From: Haemophilus massiliensis
GTDB taxonomy: Bacteria; Pseudomonadota; Gammaproteobacteria; Enterobacterales; Pasteurellaceae
DNA: 57,230 nt
Direction: 5' to 3'
Assembly (NCBI GenBank): GCA_000752995.2
Contig: LM994635.1
Location: 416,255 to 473,484, forward strand
Part shown: piece by piece, positions 6,976 to 16,074 of the stretch
How the letters are laid out: each line of letters begins with the position of its first letter
Position numbering within the stretch: position 1 is the stretch's first letter
Notes under the pieces: generated by a model
Seen by the model: the letters and a program-made list of their open reading frames with translations, nothing else
What the model was told of the DNA's origin: nothing
Database searches by the model: none
Program-made: the position numbers and the translations under genes

Positions 6976-8479
6976 TGTTACGCTCCTGAATTTTACCGAG
7001 CCCCATCATTGCATGCATGATATTTTCTTCATTCATTGCACTGCGTTGTGTGATTTCCGCGACTAATGCTCCGGCCTTCATCACTATAATCCGATCCGAC
7101 ATCGTAAGCAGTTCGGGCAAATCCGAAGAAACCATAATGATACTGCCGCCAGTATCGGTAAAATGACGCATCAAATCGTAAATTTCGGATTTTGCACCTA
7201 CATCGATACCACGTGTCGGTTCGTCAAAAAACAGAATTTTCACACCGCTTTCTAACCAGCGGGCAATGATCACTTTTTGCTGATTACCGCCGGATAGCGT
7301 TTTGGTTATTTGATCCTGACTGTTGCAGGCAATGCGCAATTTATCTTTATTTTTCTCCGCCACTTCGCGTTCTTGTTTTTTATCCAGTCGCCAATGCCGC
7401 CAAAAACGCGATAGGATAGGCAACGTAATATTTTCACGAACATTCATTCCCAGAATTAGACCTTGTGATTTACGGTCTTCGGTAATCAAGCCGATATGCT
7501 GTTTTACGGCCTGTTCAGGGCTGGAGATCGTTACTTTTTCGCCGTTTAGATAAATTTCTCCCTGCGCCTCATCTGCGCCGTAAATGGCGCGTAACAATTC
7601 CGTTCGTCCCGCTCCGACCAGACCGGCGAACCCTAAAATCTCACCTTGGTTCAAATGAAAGGAGATTGGACAAAGTTTACTGTTATGCAAATTTTCTACG
7701 CGTAAAACTTCATGTTCAAATTGCATATTACGCTGATAACGGCTGAAATCCACATCACGACCGACCATTAAACGTACGATCTCATCGGCTGAGGTTTCGG
7801 CAAAAGGCAGCGTACCTGTGACGACACCGTCTTTTAATACGGTTACCGTATCGGCAATATAATTGAATTCTTCTAAACGATGAGAAATATAAATCATCGC
7901 GACATTTTCTGTTTTAAGCTGATGAATGATTTTGAACAGGGTTTCCGTATTTTTACGCGAAATGGATGCGGTCGGTTCATCAAAAATAATCACTTTGTAA
8001 CGACTAAACACTGCCTTTGCAATTTCAACCATTTGTTGCTGAGCAATGGATAAATCCGCGACTAAATCATCTGGCCGAATATCTAATTCCAGTCGATTAA
8101 TAATTTCCTGTGTGCGTATGCGCATATTTTCCCAATCCATTTTGCCGAAAAAATGTGATTGTTCATTGCCTAAAAAAATATTTTCCAGCACGGTTAATTG
8201 AGGAACCAGCATTAATTCCTGGTGAATAAAGCCAATACCGGCTTGTTGTGCCTGCTTGACGGATTGGGGTAAATAGGGGCGTTGATAAAATTTCATCGCG
8301 CCTTGATCGGCATGATAAATACCGGCAATAATCTTACATAACGTGGATTTTCCTGCACCGTTTTCACCAATCAAACAATGTACTTTACCCGGATAAATAT
8401 CCAAATTGATATTTTTCAGAATTTCCACTCCAAAAAATTGTTTACATATATTTTGTAATTGCAAAATAGGTTCAGCCAT
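6965..8479 (-). CDS. Ribose-type ABC transporter ATPase (two nucleotide-binding domains)
   Basis: A 504-residue duplicated ATPase of the RbsA/MglA/AraG family. The first domain has Walker A GENGAGKST at residues 38-46, and Walker B IIFDEPTAS. The second domain has the usual degenerate loop GLVGAGRTE, an intact signature LSGGNQQKV and Walker B ILFFDEPTRGIDVG. It powers uptake through the permease encoded next. It is the first gene of the leftward operon ATPase-permease-lyxK-deoR, and starts 217 bp from the divergent binding-protein gene. Confidence 0.95.
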   Translation of the reverse strand: MAEPILQLQNICKQFFGVEILKNINLDIYPGKVHCLIGENGAGKSTLCKIIAGIYHADQGAMKFYQRPYLPQSVKQAQQAGIGFIHQELMLVPQLTVLENIFLGNEQSHFFGKMDWENMRIRTQEIINRLELDIRPDDLVADLSIAQQQMVEIAKAVFSRYKVIIFDEPTASISRKNTETLFKIIHQLKTENVAMIYISHRLEEFNYIADTVTVLKDGVVTGTLPFAETSADEIVRLMVGRDVDFSRYQRNMQFEHEVLRVENLHNSKLCPISFHLNQGEILGFAGLVGAGRTELLRAIYGADEAQGEIYLNGEKVTISSPEQAVKQHIGLITEDRKSQGLILGMNVRENITLPILSRFWRHWRLDKKQEREVAEKNKDKLRIACNSQDQITKTLSGGNQQKVIIARWLESGVKILFFDEPTRGIDVGAKSEIYDLMRHFTDTGGSIIMVSSDLPELLTMSDRIIVMKAGALVAEITQRSAMNEENIMHAMMGLGKIQERNNEC

Positions 8480-8589
8480 TTTCTGTTCCGATTAGTTTAG
8501 ATAAACATGTTTAGGTTACTCTATAATTTCGCAATAAAATGAGATCTCTCTCGCAAAATGAAAAATAGATTACAATCCAAGATTTATTT

Positions 8590-8605
8590 TGTGATATTAA
8601 TCACA
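8590..8605. promoter_or_regulatory. Predicted CRP-cAMP binding site
   Basis: TGTGATATTAATCACA matches both halves of the CRP consensus TGTGA-N6-TCACA exactly, with flanking T-rich and A-rich bases as expected. It implies control by the carbon-source signal. Confidence 0.85.
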
Positions 8606-8640
8606 ATAAAGCCGTTGATTTGAGAATAAACTAACATTAA

Positions 8641-8660
8641 TTACAACAAAACTGTTGTAA
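8641..8660. promoter_or_regulatory. 20-bp palindrome, candidate DeoR-family operator
   Basis: TTACAACAAAACTGTTGTAA has perfect 8-base arms around AAAC and ends 36 bp before the binding-protein ATG, where a bound repressor would block transcription. The operon encodes one DeoR-type repressor, the obvious candidate to bind here. Palindrome and position are seen; the link to the repressor is inferred. Confidence 0.55.
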
Positions 8661-8696
8661 GTTAATCACATCGACTTAACCATAGGGGAAATCAAT

Positions 8697-9638
8697 ATGA
8701 AACGTAATTTATTGCATAAAACCTTATTATCCGGATTATTCGCCTTGTCTGTTACCGGTTTTGCCAATGCGGCGGAAAAACCACAAATCGCCTTATTAAT
8801 GAAAACGCTGAGTAATGAATATTTTATTTCAATGCAACAAGGTGCCGAGGAAACGGCGAAACAAAAAAATGTGGATTTAATTGTACAGGTGGCGGAAAAA
8901 GAGGATTCTACCGAACAATTAGTCGGCTTAGTAGAAAACATGATTGCCAAGAAAGTCGATGCGATTATTGTGACGCCGAATGATTCGATTGCTTTTATTC
9001 CGGCATTCCAGAAAGCGGAAAAAGCCGGAATTCCGATCATCGATTTAGATGTACGGCTTGATGCTGACGCAGCTAAAAAAGCCGGTTTGGTATTTAATTA
9101 TGTCGGCGTCGATAATTTCTACGGCGGCTATTTAGCAGCAAAAAATCTTTCAGAGGCGCTAGGTGGCAAAGGCAAAGTCGCAATGTTGGAAGGGATTGCC
9201 GGTGTGGATAACGGAGAACAGCGCAAAGCCGGCGCGTTGAAAGCATTCGGTGAATATCCTGACATTCATATCGTTGCATCACAATCCGCTAACTGGGAAA
9301 CAGAACAGGCATTGAATGTAGCAAGCAATATCTTAACCGCAAATCCGGATATTCAAGGTATTTTCGCAGCTAACGATAATATGGCGATTGGTGCGGTTAC
9401 AGCAGTAGAAAACGCCGGATTGGCCGGTAAGGTGCTCGTAACGGGTTACGACGGTATTCCGCTTGCCATTGAATACGTGAAACAAGGAAAAATGCAGAAT
9501 ACCATTGATCAACTACCGAAAAAACAAGTAGCTATCGCGATTGAATCTGCGCTAAAACAGATTAATAAGCAGCCGATTGAACCGGTTGTTTACGTAGAAC
9601 CGGTTGTGGTGGATAAAAAAGAATCGGAGAAATATTAA
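8697..9638 (+). CDS. Periplasmic sugar-binding protein of the ribose type
   Basis: A 313-residue solute-binding protein (RbsB-like, periplasmic binding protein fold 4). A signal peptide ends near residue 25 (GFANAAEK). The mature protein starts QIALLMKTLSNEYFISMQQG and has the typical IIVTPNDS and GIFAANDNMAIGAV segments. It should capture the sugar and deliver it to the ABC permease encoded on the opposite strand. A gene order with the binding protein divergent from the rest is less common than the single-operon rbs order, and allows it to be made at a higher level. The ligand cannot be read from sequence; five-carbon sugars or polyols are likely given lyxK. Confidence 0.92.
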   Translation: MKRNLLHKTLLSGLFALSVTGFANAAEKPQIALLMKTLSNEYFISMQQGAEETAKQKNVDLIVQVAEKEDSTEQLVGLVENMIAKKVDAIIVTPNDSIAFIPAFQKAEKAGIPIIDLDVRLDADAAKKAGLVFNYVGVDNFYGGYLAAKNLSEALGGKGKVAMLEGIAGVDNGEQRKAGALKAFGEYPDIHIVASQSANWETEQALNVASNILTANPDIQGIFAANDNMAIGAVTAVENAGLAGKVLVTGYDGIPLAIEYVKQGKMQNTIDQLPKKQVAIAIESALKQINKQPIEPVVYVEPVVVDKKESEKY

Positions 9639-9676
9639 CCTTGCTTTTGTAAATGACTATCCGTCTTTACACGAAC

Positions 9677-9742
9677 AAAAGTGCGGTCAGTATTTGGTCT
9701 GTTTTTCCGCTGAAAAACTGTGCGAAAAAAGACCGCACTTTA
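9677..9742. terminator. Inverted uptake-sequence pair acting as terminator
   Basis: AAAAGTGCGGTC (9677-9688) and GACCGCACTTTA (9731-9742) are inverted uptake cores. A second nested stem, GTTTTTC with GAAAAAC, lies in the loop. It sits between the convergent binding-protein and aminopeptidase genes. Confidence 0.6.
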
Positions 9743-9776
9743 TTCTGTTTTCTGTTCTAACTATCGGCTGGGATAT

Positions 9777-11567
9777 TTAAATCGCTGCCGTATTGTCCAA
9801 TAACCATTCTTTTGCCCGACCTTCGCAATGAGGGGCGAGTTTGTCGCGCACGGTGCGGTGATAATTATTCAACCAGTCGATTTCATTTTGATTCAGCAAC
9901 GATTTATCAATAAGTCTGGTGTCAATCGGGCAGAGGGTAACGGTTTCAAAGCACAGGAACGTGCCGAATTCGTGTTCCTGCGGTTGTTCGACCGGTTGAT
10001 TAATAACCAGATTTTCAATGCGGATTCCCCAGCGGTTCGGGCGGTATAATCCCGGTTCGTTGGAGGTAAGCATACCTATCCGCATTGCATGTTGCGGCTG
10101 TGGTGTCGCATGGTAGGAAATCACCTGCGGACCTTCGTGAACATTCAGTACATAGCCGACGCCGTGACCGGTGCCGTGTCCGTATTCGCGTTGTGCCTGC
10201 CATAAAGGCTGGCGGCAGATTGCATCCAACATCGGTGACAGAATCCCTTCAGGGAAAACCGCCTGTGCCAGCGCGATATGCGCTTTCAATACGTAAGTAA
10301 AATCCCGTTTTTGTGCATCGCTCGCTTTGCGTATGGCAATCACGCGGGTGATATCCGTGGTGCCGGTATGATACTGCGCACCGGAGTCGATCAACAAGAC
10401 GCCGTTACCTTCGATACGGCTGAAATGCTCGGCGGTGGCGGAATAGTGGGGCAATGCGGCATTGGCATTAAAACCGGCAATGGTGTTGAAACTCGGTGAA
10501 ATATAGTGCGGCCGACGCGAACGGTGTTTAATCAGCATCTCGCTGATATCCAGTTCGGTAAGCGGTTTATTTTCTGCGATGAGTTGTTCCAATTCGGCAA
10601 AAAAACCGGCCAGCGCCACGCCGTCCTCCACCATTGCCTGACGAATAAAAGCGATTTCCTGTGCGGATTTAGTCGCTTTTAAATAGGTGCTGGGGTTGAT
10701 CGCTTCGAGCAATTTCACTTGAGCAGGCAGTTTCGCCAGCGTACTGATTGCAACTTTGTTTGGGTCGAGTAAGAGACTGCCTTGCAGTCCCGCCATACGG
10801 TCTGCCACGGCGTGATAATCTGCAACGCGAATGTCGGCCTCGTCCAGCAGTGCCGAACATTGGGCGTTGAGCTTACTTGGCTCGACAAAAAGTGTTGCGC
10901 TGTTGTCTTCAATCAGCAAGTGAGCAAGAAAGACCGGATTATAAGGTACATCGCTGCCACGCAGATTGGTGAGCCAAGCGATGTCATCCAAACTGGAAAT
11001 TAAATGTGCATTCGCGCCTTTTTCTTGCATCGCGCGGCGGATTCTCGCCAGCTTCTGGGCGACGGATTGCACCACGAATTCAGCGACGTGCGGATAAATT
11101 AGCGCCGCGGGCAAAGGTGGGCGCTCCGGCCAAATATCGGCAACAATGTCTGATGCGGTACACAATCGAATTGATTTAGCGGCAAATGCCTGCTCAAGCT
11201 GACGTTGGGCTGACAGTGAAAGCCCGTCGGCGGCGGCACCGACAGTGGCGCCTGTGGGTAAATTATTTATCAGCCAGTCGATGTGAGTTTGTCCTGCCCC
11301 CAATTTGCCAAGGCTAATGCCGCTGCCATTCAGCTGCTGCGTCGCTTGTTCCCAATAGCGGCTATCCACCCATAAACTTGCTTGTGTCGCCGTCACTGCT
11401 AATGTTCCGACCGAGCCGGTGAAACCTGATAACCAACGACGGGTTTGCCAATGTTCGGGCAAATATTCCGAAAGATGCGGATCGGCAGAAGGGGCGATCC
11501 AGCCGTCGAGTCGATGTTGCTGCATTGCCTGCCGTAAGCGGGCAAGCGGTGAATGTTGAGCTGTCAT
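9777..11567 (-). CDS. Xaa-Pro aminopeptidase, long M24B form
   Basis: A 596-residue metallopeptidase that removes an N-terminal residue from peptides with proline in second position. It has two N-terminal creatinase-like domains followed by the pita-bread catalytic domain. The metal ligands are visible in order: LIDSGAQYHTGTTDITR (two Asp), GHGTGHGVG (His), TSNEPGLY (Glu) and GIRIENL (Glu). The length resembles the eukaryotic APP1 type and not the 440-residue E. coli PepP. It has no signal peptide, so it is cytoplasmic. The gene lies 12 bp behind a POT peptide transporter, which suggests uptake of proline-containing peptides followed by their cleavage. Confidence 0.9.
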   Translation of the reverse strand: MTAQHSPLARLRQAMQQHRLDGWIAPSADPHLSEYLPEHWQTRRWLSGFTGSVGTLAVTATQASLWVDSRYWEQATQQLNGSGISLGKLGAGQTHIDWLINNLPTGATVGAAADGLSLSAQRQLEQAFAAKSIRLCTASDIVADIWPERPPLPAALIYPHVAEFVVQSVAQKLARIRRAMQEKGANAHLISSLDDIAWLTNLRGSDVPYNPVFLAHLLIEDNSATLFVEPSKLNAQCSALLDEADIRVADYHAVADRMAGLQGSLLLDPNKVAISTLAKLPAQVKLLEAINPSTYLKATKSAQEIAFIRQAMVEDGVALAGFFAELEQLIAENKPLTELDISEMLIKHRSRRPHYISPSFNTIAGFNANAALPHYSATAEHFSRIEGNGVLLIDSGAQYHTGTTDITRVIAIRKASDAQKRDFTYVLKAHIALAQAVFPEGILSPMLDAICRQPLWQAQREYGHGTGHGVGYVLNVHEGPQVISYHATPQPQHAMRIGMLTSNEPGLYRPNRWGIRIENLVINQPVEQPQEHEFGTFLCFETVTLCPIDTRLIDKSLLNQNEIDWLNNYHRTVRDKLAPHCEGRAKEWLLDNTAAI

Positions 11568-11579
11568 AATACCTCCGAA

Positions 11580-13031
11580 TCAGTCGATACCGCTGAGCAT
11601 GCGGTTTAAGTTATTGGTGAAAACCAGCAGTAGCACACCACAACCGATGCCAATACCGCCAAGCAGACCGTAAAAATGTAACAGTGTATCGGCATGATAA
11701 AACCATTCGAATATCAAGCCGCCTAAGGTGAAACCGATAGAGAGTGAAAGAAAATTCAGCGCTACCATTTGAGTTTTGAAATGAAGCGGTGCGATCTTGG
11801 TTGCAAAGGACAGTGAAATCGGTGAAATCAGCAGCTCGGCAAGGGTGAGCACAATAATTGACAGTGCAATAAAAATCAGCGGCATAACGGTATCGCCGAG
11901 AAACGGCATATATAGCAGATAAAACACACCGACCGTGATTAAGCCGTAAGCGAATTTATCCGGCGTTTTCGGTTGACCTTTCCCCATTTTCATCCATAAA
12001 CCTGCTAACAGACCTGAAAATAGGATCACCCATAATCCCTGAATCGAACTGAACCAAGCAACCGGAATCTCAAAGCTGCCGAGCATCCGCTGTGCTTTTG
12101 CGGTTTCGTCAATATAAATCGTGATCACGGTATAAAACTGAAACCATAATGCCCAGAAAATACAAGAGATTAAAAACAGCGGTAAATAGGCCAGAATATA
12201 TTTTTTCTGAGTTGCTGTGCAGTGCTTGCCTTTCAACAGACGGGTAAAGTAATACACCGAAAGCAGGATGACAACGGTCAATAGCACCGATTTAAAATTG
12301 CCGAAATGCAGCCAACCAAGCGCAATCGACAAGGCAAAAAGCACTAAACCCAGTAAAGTAAGGCGCAAAAGCGCCGGTTTTTCATGGGATTGTAACGGAA
12401 AAGGTGCGGGCGTTTTAGGGAGAAATTTCCGTCCGCGACTATATTGCCACAAACCGAATGCCATGCCGATGGCGGCTGCACCGAAACCGTAATGAAAACC
12501 GATATTGCTTTGTAGCAGCCCGGTCAATAGCGGCCCGAGTAGGGCGCCGATATTAATGGCAATATAAAAAATGGAAAAGCCGGCATCGCGCAGATGGCGG
12601 GTTTCTTTGCTTTCATAGAGCTGTCCAACCATGGAACTTGCCGAAGCTTTTACGCCGCCGCTGCCGAATGCAATCAACACTAAGCCGGCTATCAGCCCGA
12701 CAAAATCAGGTAGGATTGCCAGCGCAATATGTCCCGCCATGACCACCACGCCCGACCAGAATAGGGTGCGTTCGGCACCGATTAAACGATCCGACAACCA
12801 GCCGCCCAAAATTGTGGCTAAATAAATGCTACCGCCATAGGCACCGACAATGCCACCGGCCACAGTTTTATCAATATTCAGACCGCCGTTTGTGGTGTGA
12901 TAGTATAGGTACATCATTAAAATGGCTTGCATACCGTAAAAAGAAAAGCGTTCCCATAATTCGATCTGGAACAGTTTGCTCAGCTGAAACGGATGCCCGA
13001 AAAATGTCCGTGTGGTTGGGGTCGGTGACAT
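11580..13031 (-). CDS. POT-family proton-dependent di/tripeptide transporter
   Basis: A 483-residue membrane protein with about twelve to fourteen segments, of the POT/PTR family (DtpA/DtpB/YjdL type). The family signature near the N-terminus is present: FQIELWERFSFYGMQAILMM carries the ExxERFxYY-like proton-coupling motif in the form ELWERFSFYG, and GGWLSDRLIGAERTLF follows. It imports small peptides into the cytoplasm with protons. It is first in an operon with the Xaa-Pro aminopeptidase. Substrate range beyond di- and tripeptides cannot be judged. Confidence 0.92.
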   Translation of the reverse strand: MSPTPTTRTFFGHPFQLSKLFQIELWERFSFYGMQAILMMYLYYHTTNGGLNIDKTVAGGIVGAYGGSIYLATILGGWLSDRLIGAERTLFWSGVVVMAGHIALAILPDFVGLIAGLVLIAFGSGGVKASASSMVGQLYESKETRHLRDAGFSIFYIAINIGALLGPLLTGLLQSNIGFHYGFGAAAIGMAFGLWQYSRGRKFLPKTPAPFPLQSHEKPALLRLTLLGLVLFALSIALGWLHFGNFKSVLLTVVILLSVYYFTRLLKGKHCTATQKKYILAYLPLFLISCIFWALWFQFYTVITIYIDETAKAQRMLGSFEIPVAWFSSIQGLWVILFSGLLAGLWMKMGKGQPKTPDKFAYGLITVGVFYLLYMPFLGDTVMPLIFIALSIIVLTLAELLISPISLSFATKIAPLHFKTQMVALNFLSLSIGFTLGGLIFEWFYHADTLLHFYGLLGGIGIGCGVLLLVFTNNLNRMLSGID

Positions 13032-13210
13032 ATCGTCCTCCTCGTGATTAAGTCAATAAGCGTGCAACATCTTGTGAAATGAAATCATTGGGTTTGAACT
13101 TAACAAAAATTTAACACAAAATCTGAGAAAGAAGAATATTTTTTTAGGAGTAATCCTGACGCTAAATCATGCGTTATTATCCGACGCGCTATGCTACCAA
13201 AATAACATAC

Positions 13211-13273
13211 CAAGTGCGGTGAATATTAAGATATTTTCTAAGGCTGAAAACCCTTTAAAAATCGACCGCACTT
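13211..13273. repeat. Inverted uptake-sequence pair in the peptide transporter upstream region
   Basis: CAAGTGCGGT (13211-13220) and ACCGCACTT (13265-13273) face each other across about 44 bases. The pair follows the patatin-like gene in the other direction of reading and precedes the POT gene promoter. It could be a weak terminator, or only two uptake sites. The rest of 13032-13310 shows no gene. Confidence 0.6.
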
Positions 13274-13310
13274 TATAGGTGTTCTGCCGGTGTATTTGCC
13301 TGAATATGCG

Positions 13311-14159
13311 TTAAGCCGAATGATTTAAATAGCGTGTTAAATTATCCAGCTCCCGTATGCCATCATTGACGCCCAACTCATACATCGCCTGAATTTTATT
13401 TAAATCCTTTTCAATACGACCGATGGGCAAAGACATCGACGGGCGGATAACGAAAATCCGGTTCTGCTGGTGTAGACGGATAATTTCCTCCACACGGCGA
13501 TTATAATCTAGATGACGGCGGGACAAGGTATCAACTAAATTCGGATACTTACGATAAAACGCGTTAATTAAATAACGATTGGCGGCTGTTTTGCGGTAAT
13601 CAAAAGGACGAGTTAGGATCACTATAATTTTGTCATACCCCAACGATTGACAATAGGTTAACGGAATACTGTCGGCGATGCCGCCGTCTAAATATTTATT
13701 GCCGTTAAACTCAATCATTTTTGAGACGAAAGGCATGGCAGAGGTGGCGCGCAGCAGCTCCATTTGAGCAAATACGTCCGATACTTTGAGATATTCCGCC
13801 AGACCGGTTTCTACATTAGTCAACGTTACATAGAAATCTATTGCGGATGCTTTGAATGCGGCGTTATCAAAGGGATCCAGCGTAACGGGAACTTCATAAA
13901 AAGCAAATTCCTTATTGATAATATTGCCGGTAGTCAGCAAACTGCGCAATCCGATATAGCGTTTATCATTGATATATTTCAGGTTATAACGAATAACCCG
14001 TCCGCGCTGACGAGAAGGGTAATTGGCACCGAACAATGCGCCGGCGGACACACTGACGATGCCATCGACCCAGATATTTTCATCCATCAACACATCCAGC
14101 ACGCCGGCGGTAAACATACCGCGCATTCCGCCGCCTTCCAGAACTAAGCCGATTTTCAT
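13311..14159 (-). CDS. Patatin-like phospholipase
   Basis: A 282-residue patatin-domain protein. The oxyanion loop EGGGMRGMFTAGVLDVL lies at residues 8-24 and the catalytic Asp motif LDGGIADSIP near 157-166. The nucleophile elbow reads VSVSAGALFG, so the usual GxSxG is SxSxG here, with the catalytic Ser kept. The family hydrolyses acyl ester bonds of lipids; the natural substrate is unknown. The sequence (NYPSRQRGRVIRYNLKYIND) resembles the bacterial patatin group related to YjjU. It has no signal peptide and stands alone, divergent from truA. Confidence 0.88.
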   Translation of the reverse strand: MKIGLVLEGGGMRGMFTAGVLDVLMDENIWVDGIVSVSAGALFGANYPSRQRGRVIRYNLKYINDKRYIGLRSLLTTGNIINKEFAFYEVPVTLDPFDNAAFKASAIDFYVTLTNVETGLAEYLKVSDVFAQMELLRATSAMPFVSKMIEFNGNKYLDGGIADSIPLTYCQSLGYDKIIVILTRPFDYRKTAANRYLINAFYRKYPNLVDTLSRRHLDYNRRVEEIIRLHQQNRIFVIRPSMSLPIGRIEKDLNKIQAMYELGVNDGIRELDNLTRYLNHSA

Positions 14160-14277
14160 CCGTTCACCTTTTATTCAATCATATTCAGACTTGCCATCAT
14201 ATCACCCCAACTTCATTCTATAAACCGGAAATTTCTCCTATAATAGCGCGATAAGATCAACAGTTAAGGAAAATAGC

Positions 14278-15072
14278 ATGAAAATCGCACTCGGTATCAC
14301 CTATAACGGCAAAAATTATTTCGGCTGGCAGCGTCAAGAAAAGGTGACCAGTGTACAGGCAGAACTGGAAAGGGCCATTGCCTTTGTTGCTGATGAAGAA
14401 TGCGCGGTTTTTTGTGCCGGACGAACCGATTCCGGCGTTCATGCCACCGGACAGGTCGTCCATTTTGAAACCGATGCGTTGCGGGCGGAAAAAGCTTGGT
14501 GTTTCGGGGTGAACGCCAATTTGCCCGATGATATTGCGGTTACGTGGGCAAGGCAAGTGGATGATGATTTTCATGCGCGTTTCAGTGCGACGGCGCGCCG
14601 CTATCGTTATGTGATTTATAACCATAAATTGCGCAGTGCGATTTTACCTGACGGCATCACTCATTGCCATTTGCCGCTGGATCATCAGTTAATGAACCAA
14701 GCCGGGCAGGCGTTAGTAGGCGAGCATGATTTTTCCGCGTTTCGTGCCGCGCAATGCCAGTCAAATACGCCGTGGCGCAATGTGCATCATCTGCATGTAA
14801 TTCGGCGCGGCGATTACCTTGTAATTGATATTCAAGCGAATGCGTTTGTTCATCACATGGTGCGCAATATTGTCGGCAGCCTGATTGAAGTCGGTTGTCG
14901 GCAGCAACCGGTAGAGTGGATCGCCGAATTATTAGCCAAAAAAGACCGCACTTTGGCGGCGCCGACAGCCAAAGCAGAAGGCTTATATCTGGTGAATGTC
15001 AGCTATCCGCCGCGTTTTGCATTGCCGCGGCATAACTTGGGGCCGCTGTATTTAGAAGATGAACTTTGGTAG
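14278..15072 (+). CDS. truA: tRNA pseudouridine(38-40) synthase TruA
   Basis: A 264-residue enzyme that converts uridines 38-40 of the tRNA anticodon arm to pseudouridine. The catalytic motif [15 protein letters not shown] contains the essential Asp51. The conserved [14 protein letters not shown] and [19 protein letters not shown] segments are present and the length is normal. An uptake core is embedded near 14945 and encodes part of KKDRTLAAP. It lies 84 bp before accD in the same direction. Confidence 0.96.
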   Translation: MKIALGITYNGKNYFGWQRQEKVTSVQAELERAIAFVADEECAVFCAGRTDSGVHATGQVVHFETDALRAEKAWCFGVNANLPDDIAVTWARQVDDDFHARFSATARRYRYVIYNHKLRSAILPDGITHCHLPLDHQLMNQAGQALVGEHDFSAFRAAQCQSNTPWRNVHHLHVIRRGDYLVIDIQANAFVHHMVRNIVGSLIEVGCRQQPVEWIAELLAKKDRTLAAPTAKAEGLYLVNVSYPPRFALPRHNLGPLYLEDELW

Positions 15073-15156
15073 CCACATCAGACCTTTAGCGCTGGCATAT
15101 TAGGCTGAATTATGGTGTAATAGCCGGAATTTTCTTGTTGATAAAAAAGGTTAACT

Positions 15157-16074
15157 ATGAGCTGGATTGATAGAATTTTTAGTAAAAACACCGCCTCATC
15201 ATCGCGTAGAGCCAATGTACCCGAGGGCGTGTGGACGAAATGTACCGCTTGCGAACAGGTGTTATATCGTGACGAATTAAAACGCAATCTGGAAGTTTGT
15301 CCGAAATGCGGGCACCACATGCGGATCGATGCGCGCGAGCGTCTTTTGGCGCTGCTGGATAAAGACAGTGTGCAGGAAATTGCGGCGGATCTGGAACCGA
15401 AGGATGTGCTGAAATTCAAAGATTTGAAAAAATATAAAGATCGTCTTTCTGCGGCGCAAAAAGACACCGGTGAAAAAGATGCGTTGATTTCCGTGTTTGG
15501 TACCTTATACGGTATGCCGGTTGTGGCGGCGGCGTCGAATTTCAGCTTTATGGGCGGTTCCATGGGCTCGGTAGTCGGCGCAAAATTCGTTAAAGCGGCG
15601 GAAAAAGCTATGGCGGAGCATTGTCCGTTTATTTGTTTTTCCGCAAGCGGTGGTGCGCGGATGCAAGAAGCGCTGATTTCATTAATGCAAATGGCGAAAA
15701 CCAGCGCGGTGCTGGCAAAAATGCGGGAGCAGGGCGTGCCTTTCATTTCGGTGTTAACCGATCCGACTTTGGGCGGTGTTTCCGCCAGTTTCGCCATGCT
15801 GGGCGATATTAATATCGCAGAACCCAAGGCATTAATCGGTTTTGCCGGCCCACGTGTGATTGAACAAACCGTTCGCGAGAAATTGCCGGAAGGCTTTCAG
15901 CGTTCGGAATTTCTGCTGGAAAAAGGCGCGATTGATATGATTGTAAAACGGGCCGATATGCGTGAAACGCTGGCAAGTTTATTAGGCAAGCTAAGTAATA
16001 AACCGTCGCCTTTTATTGAGCCTGAATCTGAATTAGTAGCAGAAACGGAAACTCTCGTTGCAACCCATGAATAA
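15157..16074 (+). CDS. accD: Acetyl-CoA carboxylase carboxyltransferase beta subunit
   Basis: A 305-residue subunit that with AccA moves the carboxyl group from biotin to acetyl-CoA, giving malonyl-CoA for fatty acid synthesis. An N-terminal zinc ribbon is visible: CTACEQ near 28-33 and CPKCGHH near 48-54. The crotonase-like core has [17 protein letters not shown] and [11 protein letters not shown]. The last 8 bases overlap the folC start (ATGAATAA). Confidence 0.97.
   Translation: MSWIDRIFSKNTASSSRRANVPEGVWTKCTACEQVLYRDELKRNLEVCPKCGHHMRIDARERLLALLDKDSVQEIAADLEPKDVLKFKDLKKYKDRLSAAQKDTGEKDALISVFGTLYGMPVVAAASNFSFMGGSMGSVVGAKFVKAAEKAMAEHCPFICFSASGGARMQEALISLMQMAKTSAVLAKMREQGVPFISVLTDPTLGGVSASFAMLGDINIAEPKALIGFAGPRVIEQTVREKLPEGFQRSEFLLEKGAIDMIVKRADMRETLASLLGKLSNKPSPFIEPESELVAETETLVATHE

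Larger units (their letters stand above)
8480..8696. promoter_or_regulatory. Divergent control region of the sugar locus
   Basis: This 217-bp AT-rich region separates the ATPase operon from the binding-protein gene and must hold both promoters. It carries a perfect CRP site (8590-8605) and a 20-bp palindrome (8641-8660). The CRP site lies near the middle, about 92 bp from the binding-protein ATG and 111 bp from the ATPase ATG, so one CRP dimer could serve both directions. A GGGGA ribosome site precedes the ATG at 8697. Confidence 0.8.

Noticed and set aside
4482..9638. Autoinducer-2 uptake (Lsr) system
   Set aside because: The kinase follows LyxK closely and not LsrK, there is one permease gene and no lsrF/lsrG.
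15078..15827. 249-codon minus-strand frame opposite accD
   Set aside because: accD is a clear essential gene on the plus strand; the antisense frame is rich in Ala and Ser and has no family match.
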